From Chitinophagales bacterium 33-2 (lineage in GTDB: Bacteria; Bacteroidota; Bacteroidia; Chitinophagales; Chitinophagaceae), in contig MWYV01000042.1 of the NCBI GenBank assembly GCA_002050435.1, positions 1 through 64,000 on the forward strand: DNA of 64,000 nucleotides, in the 5' to 3' direction. The notes under the pieces are model-generated. The model saw only the letters and a list, made by a program, of their open reading frames with translations. It had not been told where the DNA came from and did not search any database. Shown piece after piece: positions 36,001-47,354 of this stretch. Made by a program: the position numbers and the translations under genes. Every line of letters begins with the position of its first letter. Position 1 is the stretch's first letter.

Positions 36001-36420
36001 GAGAGGCTATCACTGTATTCAAGACTGGACAACTGTTCATCGGAAGAAGAATTGCAGGCCATGGAAAAGGAGATCACAGACCGCTTTGGAGCCTTGCCTG
36101 CGCAGGTCAGGGAACTTTTTATTACAGTAAGATGCCGTAAACTGGCAGTGGAAATGGGTTTTGAAAGACTGATCCTGAAAAACGAATTGCTGAAATGTTA
36201 TTTCATCAACAGGCATGATTCGCCCTATTTTGAATCGGAAACCTTTAAAAGGATCCTGGATTATTTGCAGACAGGTACCAACAAGGCAAAACTCAAACAG
36301 GCAGGTAAATATTTTTATATTGTTGTGGATCCGGCAAAGGATATGCAGGATGCCTTTAGTTTTTTACAAAGAATGCACAAAGATGTGGCTGAAAGGCCTA
36401 AAGCAGGAGCTGTAATGTAG
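33004..36420 (+). CDS. mfd: Transcription-repair coupling factor
   Basis: An 1138-residue Mfd. Domains in order: a UvrB-like N-terminal module, the RNA polymerase-interacting CarD-like domain ([20 protein letters not shown]), a RecG-like helicase with Walker [14 protein letters not shown] motif ([12 protein letters not shown]), [25 protein letters not shown], and a C-terminal TRCF domain. Mfd removes RNA polymerase stalled at lesions and recruits UvrA. The length is normal for Bacteroidota. Confidence 0.97.
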   Translation: MSCSALLEKYFESPLVHQLRDRLSLPQPQQGYLKNLQGSSSQFLASAVFLHASCDHLNHVIICNDEEDAAYFHNSVENLTQALNVFYFPSSYKNRKNFRLLNSSHIMLRTEALTKFSTPTGKRSGAIITYPEALFEKVVVSNAISSNIISIKTADEINPDALFKKLVDYGFERTDFVYEPGQFAVRGGIIDIYSFGNEKPYRIELFGNDVDSIRIIDPETQLSERRLLHVNIIPNVDTQFDDADKVSILEFLSPNTVFWVQDAVFLKERLLTAAEDLQHFLRLMDDKSKGREEEQEDKMIKKGLNPEEFVDPEIFFEQLSHKHLLHFGNKPENAGYEIEFHTREQPAFNRQFDLLINDLKSWEAKGFQLHLFAENPKQHERLYTIFQDLKEAITFTPIATSIHEGFIDEDLKMVCYTDHQIFQRYHKYKVKQAYNKNKALTLRALRELQPGDFVTHIDHGVGVYSGLQKIEANGKLQEAVRIIYKDSDILYVNINSLHKIAKYTGKEGTVPKVNKLGSDVWNKLKEKTKTRVKEIAIDLIRLYAQRKTQTGFQHTPDNYMQTELEASFIYEDTPDQSKATADVKKDMESASPMDRLVCGDVGFGKTEIAVRAAFKTVVDGKQAAILVPTTILAFQHYKTFTERLKDFPVTVDYVNRFKSSKEKKLTLQKLEEGKIDIIVGTHAILGKDVKFKDLGLLIIDEEQKFGVAHKEKIKSLRTNVDALTLTATPIPRTLQFSLMGARDLSIINTPPPNRQPIQTEVRVFQEDFIRDAIYFETERGGQVFFIHNRVQGLPEMSALIQGLCPDLSIGYAHGQMEGHELEERIMDFIEKKYDVLVCTNIVESGVDIPNVNTILVNSAHQFGLSDLHQLRGRVGRSNKRAFCYLLAPPMSTLPNDSRKRLQTLEQHSELGSGFQIAMRDLDIRGAGNLLGGEQSGFMAEIGFEMYQKILEEAVRELKRSQFKYLFKEEISRQDDFVQDCTIDTDLEILIPDFYVENITERLSLYSRLDNCSSEEELQAMEKEITDRFGALPAQVRELFITVRCRKLAVEMGFERLILKNELLKCYFINRHDSPYFESETFKRILDYLQTGTNKAKLKQAGKYFYIVVDPAKDMQDAFSFLQRMHKDVAERPKAGAVM

Positions 36421-36477
36421 GCGCCACCTACCATTTACCCATTATTTTTTATACTTTTAAGTTTCCAATAAATATCC

Positions 36478-39400
36478 ATGAAACTGAACCTGAAGCTTTT
36501 GCTGGCCGTTCTGGCCCTGAGTTTTTCTACTGCTTTTGCGCAACAGGATTATTCCATCCATTTCAGGCACGGTGCCGTACTGCCCGAATCCAACATCAGG
36601 CCCTCATTTATTGACAGTTTCAACCAGCAGGTATTCGGACTTCACCAAAAGGGTTTTGCCGTACTGCAATTTTATAACACACCTGCTGAAACAGATAAAA
36701 AAAAGCTTTCAGCCTATGGAGTGGACCTGCTTCATTTTATTTCCAACAGCGCTTATACTGTTAGCATATCAAAGGCATTATCCATTGAAGTATTATCAAC
36801 AACTGGTGTACGTGCTGTTTTTGTTCTTTCACCAAAATATAAGATGGATGCATTTCTGGCAAATGAAAAAATTCCCCTCTGGGCCATCAAAAAGAACGGT
36901 TCTGTTGATGCACTATTGAGTTTTCCGAAAACATTTTCTGTTGCAGAAGTGCTTTCAGAACTGCGGAAAATAAATGTTGAAGTATTATCCATCGATCAAC
37001 AGGCTTATCGAATTATTGCGATTCGAGTTCAGGTTCCTAAACTGGAAGAACTGGCAGCGCTCCCCTTTGTTGAATATGTGCAGGTGGCACCTCCTGCCGA
37101 CCAGATTCTGAACGGGAACAGTATGGCAGGCAGCAGGGCCAATGTGCTCAACCTGCCGCTGGCAGAAGGTGGTAGAGGCCTGAATGGCGAAGGCGTGGTG
37201 GCAGGAGTAGGAGATAACGCTGATGTTCAAACGCATTTTGATTTTGCAGGCCGGTACATCAACCGTTCACCCACCGGGGCAGCTAATCATGGTCACCATG
37301 TTTCTGGAACTTTAGGTGGAGCGGGAAACATATATGAACAGTACAAGGGGTATGCACCAAAAGCCACCATCCTCACACAGGCTTTCTCTGGCATACTTAG
37401 AAATGCTGCAAGTTATGTGCAGGATTATGGAATGGTGATCACCAACAATTCTTATGGAAATATTATTGACTGCTCGTACCATGGTTTTTACGACCTGCTT
37501 TCCAGGGCTCTTGACCAGATGGCTTTTGATCATCCATATCTCACCAATGTGTTTGCTGCAGGAAACAGCGGACATATTACCTGTTCTCCTTTTATGCCAG
37601 GTTTTAGAACTGTGTTAGGAAGTTATCAGTCCGCAAAAAATACCATCGGCGTCGGCGCAACCAACGATACGGGTGAAGTGGCTTTTTTCAGTAGCCGCGG
37701 ACCAGTGATGGATGGAAGGCTTAAGCCGGATATTACTGCAATGGGGCAGGGCGTTGTTTCTACCTGGTCGAATAATAATTACTCAAATAATAATGGAACC
37801 AGCATGGCAGCACCCGGTGTTTCGGGGGGACTTGCACTGTTATACCAGCGTTACAGGCAGCTTCATGGCGGTGCCAATCCGAAAAATGGTTTGGTGAAGG
37901 CCCTTCTTTTAAATGGAGCCACCGATAAAGGCAATGAAGGTCCGGATTATAAAAATGGTTTCGGGTGGATGAATCTGTTGAGAACCGTGGAAATGATGGA
38001 AAAGAACTGGTTCTTTACCAGCAGTGTTGCACATGCGGCACAGGTAAATCATACCATTACTGTTCCACCCAATACAGTTCAACTGAAAGTAATGCTGTAC
38101 TGGAACGATCCTGCGGGATCGATGTTAAGCAGCAAAGCACTTGTAAATGATCTTGACCTGCAGGTGCTCACCCCTTCATCCCAGACCGTGTTACCACGCA
38201 TCCTGGATTCTTCCATGCTGAATGTAAATAATATAGCAATTACTGGTGTTGATGTGTTGAATAATAACGAACAGGTTACTATCAATCAGCCTGTTGCGGG
38301 TACCTACACCATCCGGATCAATGGAACCGCGATTAATGAAAATCCTTCGCAGGAATATTTTATTGCTTATGACCTGGTGCCAGTGCAACTTGCACTGACC
38401 AATCCCACACAGGGTAGCAAACTGTTACCATCAGGTGTTACAAAGATCAATTGGGAAGCCAATGGTTTGAATGCTGGTTTGGCTGATATTGAATTATCTA
38501 CTGATGATGGCGCAACATGGTCACCCATTGTAGCCGGCATTGATGTGAACCGTGGTTTTTATTCATGGACAACACCTGCAATCACTTCTGATAAAGCAAG
38601 GGTCAGGATTACAAAACAGGGAACCGGAGAAACCTCTGTTTCTGGTCCTTTCATTATTATTGGCATGCCTGCCTTGACTTTGGATGCTGTTCAATGCGAA
38701 GGCTATATTAAATTGAACTGGACAGCCGTTGCAGGGGCCACCGATTATGAAGTGATGCAACTGGTGGGTGATGATATGAAAACAATTTTCACTACAGCTT
38801 TGAACAGTTATACTTTCAGTGGCTTATCAAAAGACAGCAATTATTTGGTAACGGTACGACCAAGGATCAATGGTAAACCAGGATTAAGGGGTCCCGCCAT
38901 CATTCGTAAACCAGATAATGGAAGTTGTGCAGGCAATATTTCTGATAATGATCTTAAGATCGATGCAGTTGTGGCACCTTATTCAGGAAGGTTGCAAACT
39001 TCCACGGCTCCCGGTGGGGCTTCGGTGGTTTCGGTGAGAATAAAAAATTTGGATGATGTAGCCGTAAATAATTTTTCTGTCAGTTACTCCATCAATGGCG
39101 GTATATGGCAAACAGAAAACAATACAGCTGTATTGGCAGGGAGCGCCCTTTATCTCCATGATTTTTCAACCACAGCAGATCTTTCCGCGCCAGGTAATTA
39201 CCTCTTACGAGTTGCTGTCAACAACCAGGCAGGCGATCCAGTTTCAAAAAATGATACATTAAGTGTTCTGGTAAGAACGCTGGCCAATGACCCAATTAAC
39301 CTGTCAACGCCTTTTACGGATGATATGGAAACCGCCAACAGTTTGGTGTATATGAAAGACACGGTTGGTTTATTTGGATTGGAGCGCTATGATTATACCA

Positions 39401-41835
39401 AAAGCGCTGCCATTGGAAGGTTAAGGACTTTTGTAAATACAGGCATTGCACATTCGGGTTCAAAAGCATTGACACTGGACAGTGAGAGAAACCTTTCGTC
39501 GGGTAATACAAATTACCTTACTGGTACTTTTCACCTGGGGAATTACCAGGTGGGCACCCATGATCTCCGGCTTGATTTCAGGTTCCTGAATCATGGACAA
39601 AAAGATCATGCACAAAACAGGGTTTGGATAAGAGGAAGTGATATGGATCCATGGATCGAAGTGCTTGACCTGTTTGCGCAACAGAACAGCCCCGGAACGT
39701 ATAAAAAATCTGAGAGCATCGAGCTTTCCAATATACTTGCAGCTGCTTCACAACAGTTCAGCAGCAGTTTCCAGGTGCGTTGGGGACAACACGGCACTAC
39801 ATCTGCCAGTGATCGCTGGACGGGTGCGGGTTATAGTTTTGATGATGTAAGAATTTATCAGGTGACCGACGATATGCAGCTGCGTTCCATAGATGCTCCC
39901 ACGCAAACGGATTGTGGAATGGGAAGTGGCAGTGTGGTAAGTGTAACGGTAAGGAATACATCCAATGTTAGTTTATTTAATATTCCTGTTCGGTATAAGA
40001 TCAATAACGGAAACTGGATCAGTGAAACAATTGGTTCTGTTCCCGCACAAACCAATCTTCAATATCATTTTACTGCAACTGCCGATCTTTCTGCTTTCGG
40101 TGTTTATACCATTGTTGCCCTTGTAGATCTTGCATCAGATAATTTCAGCGATAATGATACCCTTTCCGTGCAGGTAAGAAATCTTTCCATGATCACCAGT
40201 TATCCATACCTGCAAAATTTTGAAAACGGTGACGGGCAATGGTATACAGGTGGAACAAGATCCAGCTGGCAATATGGAACAATTGCATCTTATAAAATGA
40301 AATCTGCTGCAAGTGGAAGTAAAGCGTGGAAGACTTCTTTGAATACGGTGCATAATGCGAGTGAACAATCCTTTCTCTACTCTCCGTGTTTTAATACAAC
40401 AGGGATGGCTGCTCCCACATTGAGCTTCAGTGTTTCACTTGATATTGAAGATTGCGGCAACACGATTTGCGATGCGGCATGGGTGGAATATTCTGCAGAT
40501 GGTATTACCTGGAATAAACTGGGTGCCAGTGGCAGCGGAACCAACTGGTACAACAAGGCTACTGCGCAGGTGTGGAGCCAGGAAAATTTTGTGCGCTGGC
40601 ATGTGGCTACTATTCCACTACCTGTAGGGCTGACAAAAATGCGCCTGCGGATTGTGTTTAAATCAGATGAAGGACTGGATCGCGAAGGCATTGCCATTGA
40701 CGACATTCATATTTACGATAATGTTCATGGTATTTATGATGGGTTGACCATGACCACTCCCATATCTTCCAATGTATCAGGCAATAACTGGGTTGATTTT
40801 ACTGAAGGTGGAAAACTGGTTGCATCCATTCATCCAAAAAATCAAAACCTGGGTACGACTTCAGTAAGCGCTTTTATATTCCAGGGAGCAGTAAGGTATA
40901 CCAGCGATCAGTATTATCACCACAGGAACCTGACCATTCAACCTGCACAAAAAAATCCGGCAGATTCAGTTAAGATCCGGTTTTATTTTCTGGATGCTGA
41001 AACCGACACTTTGGTTAAAGCTACGGGGTGTAATGGTTGTTTAAAAACGGAAAGTGCCTATAAACTTGGTGTTTCTAAATATTCCGACCAGGATCTTACT
41101 TTCGAAAACGGAACGATCAGCGACAATCAACAGGGTTTATGGGCTTTTATCCAAAATAAAGACCTGGTCATCGTTCCTTTTGATAAAGGCTATTATGCTG
41201 AATTTTCAGTGAACAGTTTTTCCGAATTCTGGTTAAGCAACGGAGGCTTCAGCACCATGAGCACCCTTCCTGTAAAATTAATGACCTTCACGGCTACTAA
41301 AAACGGGGCTGATGTTTTATTGCAATGGAAAGTGGTTGCTGAGGATAATGTAAGCAGGTATGAACTGGAACTAGCCAGGGGTAACGACAATATGCTTTCA
41401 GGCAATTTTACAAAGATCGGCACTGTTAACAGCACCGGGAACTCCATTTCAGAAAAGCAATATACATTTCTGGATCAGCAGCCAGATAAACAGGGCGACC
41501 TATTTTACAGGATGCGGATCGTGAATGAAGATGGAAGCTTTAGCTTTTCTCCTGTAAGAAAAATCAGTTTTGATGAGGCGCGGCTTTGGCAGGTCTATCC
41601 AAATCCTTCTGCAGGCTTGTTTAATTTATATTACCAGGCCAATGTCGGAGCGCAAGTAATGGTAAGCCTTTATGACGTAAAGGGAAGGCTGGTGAAGCAG
41701 GAGGTAAAATCGGGTAATGGCTTACCTCAAAAAATAGAGATCGATCTTTCTTCTGCTGCTTTTGCGAACGGTATTTACCTGCTGCAGGTAACAACCGGAG
41801 GTAAAACGAATTCCTTTAAGTTGTATAAACAATAA
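36478..41835 (+). CDS. Giant subtilisin-like protease with T9SS sorting domain (1785 aa)
   Basis: A signal peptide (cleavage after TAFA), then an inhibitor-like pro-region (residues about 25-205). The S8 domain has Asp246, His274 in NHGHHVSGT, Asn363 in AAGNSGH and Ser442 in GTSMAAPG. The Asp motif is unusual (VGDNADV rather than D-S-G). Beyond it are a jelly-roll domain to about 635, a fibronectin type III-like segment (LKLNWTAVAGATDYEVM type, here IKLNWTAVAG), two CARDB/MAM-like regions, and a T9SS C-terminal domain (YPNPSAGLFNLYY onward). It is secreted or surface-anchored. A strong terminator follows. Confidence 0.93.
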   Translation: MKLNLKLLLAVLALSFSTAFAQQDYSIHFRHGAVLPESNIRPSFIDSFNQQVFGLHQKGFAVLQFYNTPAETDKKKLSAYGVDLLHFISNSAYTVSISKALSIEVLSTTGVRAVFVLSPKYKMDAFLANEKIPLWAIKKNGSVDALLSFPKTFSVAEVLSELRKINVEVLSIDQQAYRIIAIRVQVPKLEELAALPFVEYVQVAPPADQILNGNSMAGSRANVLNLPLAEGGRGLNGEGVVAGVGDNADVQTHFDFAGRYINRSPTGAANHGHHVSGTLGGAGNIYEQYKGYAPKATILTQAFSGILRNAASYVQDYGMVITNNSYGNIIDCSYHGFYDLLSRALDQMAFDHPYLTNVFAAGNSGHITCSPFMPGFRTVLGSYQSAKNTIGVGATNDTGEVAFFSSRGPVMDGRLKPDITAMGQGVVSTWSNNNYSNNNGTSMAAPGVSGGLALLYQRYRQLHGGANPKNGLVKALLLNGATDKGNEGPDYKNGFGWMNLLRTVEMMEKNWFFTSSVAHAAQVNHTITVPPNTVQLKVMLYWNDPAGSMLSSKALVNDLDLQVLTPSSQTVLPRILDSSMLNVNNIAITGVDVLNNNEQVTINQPVAGTYTIRINGTAINENPSQEYFIAYDLVPVQLALTNPTQGSKLLPSGVTKINWEANGLNAGLADIELSTDDGATWSPIVAGIDVNRGFYSWTTPAITSDKARVRITKQGTGETSVSGPFIIIGMPALTLDAVQCEGYIKLNWTAVAGATDYEVMQLVGDDMKTIFTTALNSYTFSGLSKDSNYLVTVRPRINGKPGLRGPAIIRKPDNGSCAGNISDNDLKIDAVVAPYSGRLQTSTAPGGASVVSVRIKNLDDVAVNNFSVSYSINGGIWQTENNTAVLAGSALYLHDFSTTADLSAPGNYLLRVAVNNQAGDPVSKNDTLSVLVRTLANDPINLSTPFTDDMETANSLVYMKDTVGLFGLERYDYTKSAAIGRLRTFVNTGIAHSGSKALTLDSERNLSSGNTNYLTGTFHLGNYQVGTHDLRLDFRFLNHGQKDHAQNRVWIRGSDMDPWIEVLDLFAQQNSPGTYKKSESIELSNILAAASQQFSSSFQVRWGQHGTTSASDRWTGAGYSFDDVRIYQVTDDMQLRSIDAPTQTDCGMGSGSVVSVTVRNTSNVSLFNIPVRYKINNGNWISETIGSVPAQTNLQYHFTATADLSAFGVYTIVALVDLASDNFSDNDTLSVQVRNLSMITSYPYLQNFENGDGQWYTGGTRSSWQYGTIASYKMKSAASGSKAWKTSLNTVHNASEQSFLYSPCFNTTGMAAPTLSFSVSLDIEDCGNTICDAAWVEYSADGITWNKLGASGSGTNWYNKATAQVWSQENFVRWHVATIPLPVGLTKMRLRIVFKSDEGLDREGIAIDDIHIYDNVHGIYDGLTMTTPISSNVSGNNWVDFTEGGKLVASIHPKNQNLGTTSVSAFIFQGAVRYTSDQYYHHRNLTIQPAQKNPADSVKIRFYFLDAETDTLVKATGCNGCLKTESAYKLGVSKYSDQDLTFENGTISDNQQGLWAFIQNKDLVIVPFDKGYYAEFSVNSFSEFWLSNGGFSTMSTLPVKLMTFTATKNGADVLLQWKVVAEDNVSRYELELARGNDNMLSGNFTKIGTVNSTGNSISEKQYTFLDQQPDKQGDLFYRMRIVNEDGSFSFSPVRKISFDEARLWQVYPNPSAGLFNLYYQANVGAQVMVSLYDVKGRLVKQEVKSGNGLPQKIEIDLSSAAFANGIYLLQVTTGGKTNSFKLYKQ

Positions 41836-41863
41836 AAGCTGTTAACCTGGGTTAACAGCTTTT
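41834..41863. terminator. Perfect 14-bp terminator hairpin
   Basis: AAAAGCTGTTAACC paired with GGTTAACAGCTTTT around a two-base loop, starting inside the stop codon of the protease gene. The A and T ends suit both strands, and the next gene (41885-42091) converges on it. Confidence 0.85.
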
Positions 41864-41884
41864 ATTTAATGTATTGAAGGATGA

Positions 41885-42091
41885 TTATTCCCAGCCTTTT
41901 TTTGCTGTACCGGCTTCAATCGCTGCCATAGCTTTTGCCTCATTGCATAAAGTGGTAAGTTTATTACCCTTGCCATCGTGGCCCTGGGCCATATAAGCAC
42001 CTTTTGCAGTTTTCGTAATAACGGCATCCATGATCGGAACGCCTTTCTCTTTAGTTTTTACATTGTAAGCGGTAAGTTGCACGTCTGACAT
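41885..42091 (-). CDS. Small conserved-type protein (68 aa)
   Basis: A compact soluble protein with no signal peptide. The sequence is patterned (LTAYNVKTKEKGVPIMDAVI, then KTAKGAYMAQGHDGKGNKL, TTLCNEAKAMAAIEAG), with a short basic end. I do not recognise a named family. It is a well-formed small ORF between a terminator and the PagL-like gene, with an ATG start at 42091. The 91 bases upstream of it on the minus strand hold only a weak TAGATTTA -7 like element. Confidence 0.65.
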   Translation of the reverse strand: MSDVQLTAYNVKTKEKGVPIMDAVITKTAKGAYMAQGHDGKGNKLTTLCNEAKAMAAIEAGTAKKGWE

Positions 42092-42182
42092 ATCATTAAT
42101 TTTTAAGGTTAGTAATCTTTAAATCTACGTTTTTTCGGCAAATCAAAGGCCAAAACTTCATTTAACTAATTGACCAGTCTGC

Positions 42183-42749
42183 TTATAATCGCATCTTTGA
42201 TAAGCCAAGGATCAGGTTGATGTTATCAATTCCGGAATTGGGCTTTTTAAAGCTGGCATTTGAAATATGACGGTAACGTAGCTGGAGATTCAGCAAAATT
42301 GAATTTTTGCTTTTGATCTTTTTAAAGATCCCAAGGCCAAAATTGTCGGAAAATATAAAACCTGTGGCCTGTCTCTCCAGTTCAGCGGTGATAAAATGAG
42401 GGCCGGACCCGATCATAGGGTAAAACCAGCTGTTTTTACCTATCCTGATAAAATATCGGAGGCCTATATTGGTTCCAAACTCTATGTCGGTACGTCCGGT
42501 ACTTACAAGATTCAGCTGTGGTTCGAGATACCAGGACAAAAAGTTTTTTTTCTTTTTATTTCCAAACGGAAAAGAGAAATCTCCCGCGAAATAAGTTACC
42601 CTGTAACGGATGCCCGGGTTCAGTTCATAACCATAACCTGTAAAACCACCTGATGTTTTAAAGCTGAGCAAAGTATCCTGTGCAGACGCAGAGCATACGG
42701 TCAATAAGCTGATTAAAAAAATAAAGCATCGGATATGAAACGGGCGCAT
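42183..42749 (-). CDS. pagL: PagL-like lipid A 3-O-deacylase (acyloxyacyl hydrolase family)
   Basis: A signal peptide (ending SASA-Q) and an eight-strand barrel. The PagL active-site block is clear: RYRHISNASFKKPNSGID, with His161 and Ser163 at the catalytic positions and the SNA and PN-x-GI signatures. In Pseudomonas PagL the third member is Glu, twelve residues after the Ser; here that place is Asp175. The family removes the 3-O acyl chain of lipid A in the outer membrane, tuning surface charge and immune recognition. Two lpxD genes for lipid A acylation lie a few kilobases away. Confidence 0.85.
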   Translation of the reverse strand: MRPFHIRCFIFLISLLTVCSASAQDTLLSFKTSGGFTGYGYELNPGIRYRVTYFAGDFSFPFGNKKKKNFLSWYLEPQLNLVSTGRTDIEFGTNIGLRYFIRIGKNSWFYPMIGSGPHFITAELERQATGFIFSDNFGLGIFKKIKSKNSILLNLQLRYRHISNASFKKPNSGIDNINLILGLSKMRL

Positions 42750-42795
42750 GGATCAACTTTAAGCCCGCAAAGAAAGCAGATTCAGTTGAAATTAA

Positions 42796-43992
42796 TTAAT
42801 TCCTTTGGGGTGGCTGATAATCAAAAGGCAGCATGGCAGCAATTTTTTCAGACCAGGCCCAATAGCCAAGAATCAGCAGGTCCGTGGAATTAAAATACAT
42901 ACCATTGGATTTGAGCTCAATGTGGGTGGGTCCTGTAATGGTCAATTCAGAAACGATTTGGCTGGCTGCCCTGGGAAACAGTTTGAAATAAGCGCTCTGT
43001 GGTTTTTTATTTTTGTAATAAATGTGGAGAAAATGGTCGAATTCAAAACCTACCGTTTGCCTGTCAACCATAAAAGCGATGCTGTCTCCCCATATCATCT
43101 CTTTCCCCAAATGTTCCCGGATACGCGGTTGTTCCATCACTTTTTCAAAATAAGCGGCTGTGTCTTTCGGGAGATAACGCATAAATAAACGGTCTTTTGC
43201 AAACCCGGATACCATTACTTTGTTTACGCGCTGAAATTCTTCATTCACTTCCTTTACCAGCCTGCGTACAATAAAGCCTTCTTTTTCTAATTGATTCCGA
43301 AACAGTGCACGCATAAAATGCAGCAGGGAACCTTCAAAAACATCCTCACGTTTATTCTTCCATTTTTTTTCCTGGCTTTCTGATCCTTCCATTTTTATGA
43401 AAAAGGGAAAACCTGTGAATACCAGGTAGCGTGCGTGGTATTTATATTCGAATTGCACCAGGTCATAAATTAAGGTATATCCCAGCGCCCGGTTTTCTAT
43501 TTGTAGTGGTTGAAGTGCAGAAACAAACAGTGTATTTGCCTTTTTATCATACCTGAAACGCAATACTTCTTTGTTCAGGATCTTGCACTGTCCTGCCTCG
43601 GAACACATTCCAATAAACTGGTCTGTAAAAAATTGCCCGTACTTTTCCCAGCCGTCTTTTTCATAACTGGTGATCACCACTGTTTCCATTTCCGGAGCTT
43701 TAACGGTAAGCTTTATTTCAAGAAATGAAGGGATATCCATGCTTTCAATGACCAGGTTCCTGGTTTCAAAACCTATAGAAGAAATGACCAGGTCGTATTT
43801 GCCGGCAGGTATATTCAGTTCAAATAAACCGGCTTCATTTGAAGTTGTGCCAATGGAAGTATTATTTAAAAAAATGCTGGCGCCAGCAAGGGGTCTTGAG
43901 TTTTCTTTATCAACCACTTTTCCTCTTAATTTTCCCTGCGCCGCCACCATCTGGGAAAATATTAAGAACAGCAGTAGCAGCAGTTGATTCAT
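42796..43992 (-). CDS. Carboxypeptidase-like regulatory domain protein (398 aa)
   Basis: I start at ATG 43992, giving a signal peptide MNQLLLLLFLIFSQMVAAQ; an upstream start at 44064 adds 24 unconserved residues. Residues 22-110 are a CarboxypepD_reg-like domain (GKLRGKVVDKENSRPLAGAS ... GIFELNIPAGKYDLVISSIGF type) as found at the N-terminus of many Bacteroidota outer membrane proteins. The remaining 290 residues are beta-rich with no TonB-dependent barrel. I infer an exported envelope protein of unknown role. Confidence 0.75.
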   Translation of the reverse strand: MNQLLLLLFLIFSQMVAAQGKLRGKVVDKENSRPLAGASIFLNNTSIGTTSNEAGLFELNIPAGKYDLVISSIGFETRNLVIESMDIPSFLEIKLTVKAPEMETVVITSYEKDGWEKYGQFFTDQFIGMCSEAGQCKILNKEVLRFRYDKKANTLFVSALQPLQIENRALGYTLIYDLVQFEYKYHARYLVFTGFPFFIKMEGSESQEKKWKNKREDVFEGSLLHFMRALFRNQLEKEGFIVRRLVKEVNEEFQRVNKVMVSGFAKDRLFMRYLPKDTAAYFEKVMEQPRIREHLGKEMIWGDSIAFMVDRQTVGFEFDHFLHIYYKNKKPQSAYFKLFPRAASQIVSELTITGPTHIELKSNGMYFNSTDLLILGYWAWSEKIAAMLPFDYQPPQRN

Positions 43993-44073
43993 AAGTAGAA
44001 AGAAAGATAGGCAGCAATGATTTACCGGGCAAATTTTCAATGATGATGCAAGTTTGCCGATCACTCATTGCAT

Positions 44074-44104
44074 AAAAAAAACCCGGAGTTACCCAGGTTT
44101 TTTA
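44074..44104 (-). terminator. Terminator of gyrB
   Basis: An A-rich left arm with ACCCGG, loop AGTTAC, then CCAGGTTTTTT; one C-A mismatch in the stem. On the minus strand it is followed by T8. It lies just beyond the gyrB stop. Confidence 0.7.
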
Positions 44105-44120
44105 TTCAAAAATATTTTCA

Positions 44121-46133
<2,013 letters not shown>

Positions 46134-46144
46134 TTATGTGCATG

Positions 46145-46152
46145 CAAACATA
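46145..46152 (-). promoter_or_regulatory. -7 element for gyrB
   Basis: On the minus strand, TATGTTTG (46152-46145), a perfect TAnnTTTG match, 33 bases before the gyrB start. A 7-base stem GCGGTTT/AAACCGC (46163-46197) lies just upstream and may end lpxD transcription. Confidence 0.5.
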
Positions 46153-46256
46153 CCGAAAATATGCGGTTTGCTGAGCCTTAAATGGTTAAAAAACCGCTGT
46201 AAAAGGGATTGTTGAAAATGAATTTGAAACGCGTGTTCTTTTACCCGTTTTTTCCT

Positions 46257-47321
46257 CTATTTCCCGGCAGTTCCTGCATCTGTTTTTGATTTTAGTTCGA
46301 GGTCTTTTACCCTTTTTTCCAATTCAGGAAGGTTGCGGTAAACTGCCTGGCTTTTTAAGGAGCGTGCATAATCAAAAGCCGGGTCGCCGTTAATATTTGA
46401 ATTTTTTTCCCTGAAGTTTTTGGTCACTTTGGATTTCGCCCCGATTTTAGAACCGTCGGCAATTTCAACGTGTTCCACAATCGCTACCTGTCCTCCCACC
46501 ATCACGCCATTTCCTAACCTGGTGCTGCCTCCTATGCCTGTTTGTCCGGCAATCACCGAACTATAACCAATCACCACATTGTGGGCTATCTGGATCAGGT
46601 TATCCAGTTTCACGCCTTTCCTGATTAGTGTTGAACCCATAGTAGCCCGGTCGATAGCTGTATTGGCGCCTATTTCCACATGATCTTCTATCACCACATT
46701 TCCAAGCTGCGGTACTTTTCTGAGGCTTCCATCCGGGTTGGGTGTATAACCAAATCCATCTGCGCCAATTACGGTACCGGCATGAATGACCACGTGGTTA
46801 TTAATGATACAGTCATGGTAGATCTTCACGCCCGGGTGCAAAACGCAATAATCGCCTACCTGCACATTGGGACCTAAATAGCAATTCGGATAAACCATGG
46901 AATGGTTGCCCAGTTTTACATGTTCACTTATATAACTGAAGGCGCCTATATAAACTTCTGCACCAATAGCAGCAGAAGGTGCAATAAAACTGGGTTGTTC
47001 AATGCCGGAAGGACGAATAGTTTGTAGTGATTGGTATTTTTCCAATACCGTTACAAAAGCAGTATAGGGATCTGCCACCCTGATCAAAACTGCTGAAACT
47101 GGATTTTTTGGCTGGAACTGCTCGGGGATAATGATTACAGCAGCAGTGGAATTGTAAAAGAACGTTTCATATTTGGCCTGCGCCATGAAAGTGATGCTTC
47201 CTTTCCCTGCTTCTTCAATTTTTGCGAAGGTTTCAATTATGGTTGATGCATCGCCTTCCAGCTTTCCATTGATCATTTCGGCCACCTGGCCTGCAGTAAA
47301 TTGTTTGATATCCCTTTTCAT
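46257..47321 (-). CDS. lpxD: LpxD UDP-3-O-acyl-glucosamine N-acyltransferase, copy 1
   Basis: A 354-residue LpxD: an N-terminal uridine-binding domain (residues about 10-100), a left-handed beta helix of hexapeptides, the catalytic His247 in [14 protein letters not shown], and a C-terminal helix. LpxD adds the N-linked 3-hydroxyacyl chain in lipid A synthesis. It directly follows a second lpxD on the same strand (33 bases apart). The N-terminal domain diverges more from the usual Bacteroidota form than copy 2 (for example [15 protein letters not shown]), which suggests altered acyl preference. Confidence 0.92.
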   Translation of the reverse strand: MKRDIKQFTAGQVAEMINGKLEGDASTIIETFAKIEEAGKGSITFMAQAKYETFFYNSTAAVIIIPEQFQPKNPVSAVLIRVADPYTAFVTVLEKYQSLQTIRPSGIEQPSFIAPSAAIGAEVYIGAFSYISEHVKLGNHSMVYPNCYLGPNVQVGDYCVLHPGVKIYHDCIINNHVVIHAGTVIGADGFGYTPNPDGSLRKVPQLGNVVIEDHVEIGANTAIDRATMGSTLIRKGVKLDNLIQIAHNVVIGYSSVIAGQTGIGGSTRLGNGVMVGGQVAIVEHVEIADGSKIGAKSKVTKNFREKNSNINGDPAFDYARSLKSQAVYRNLPELEKRVKDLELKSKTDAGTAGK

Positions 47322-47354
47322 ACAGGGTAAAGGTAAGCAGGGAATTGATGCAGC

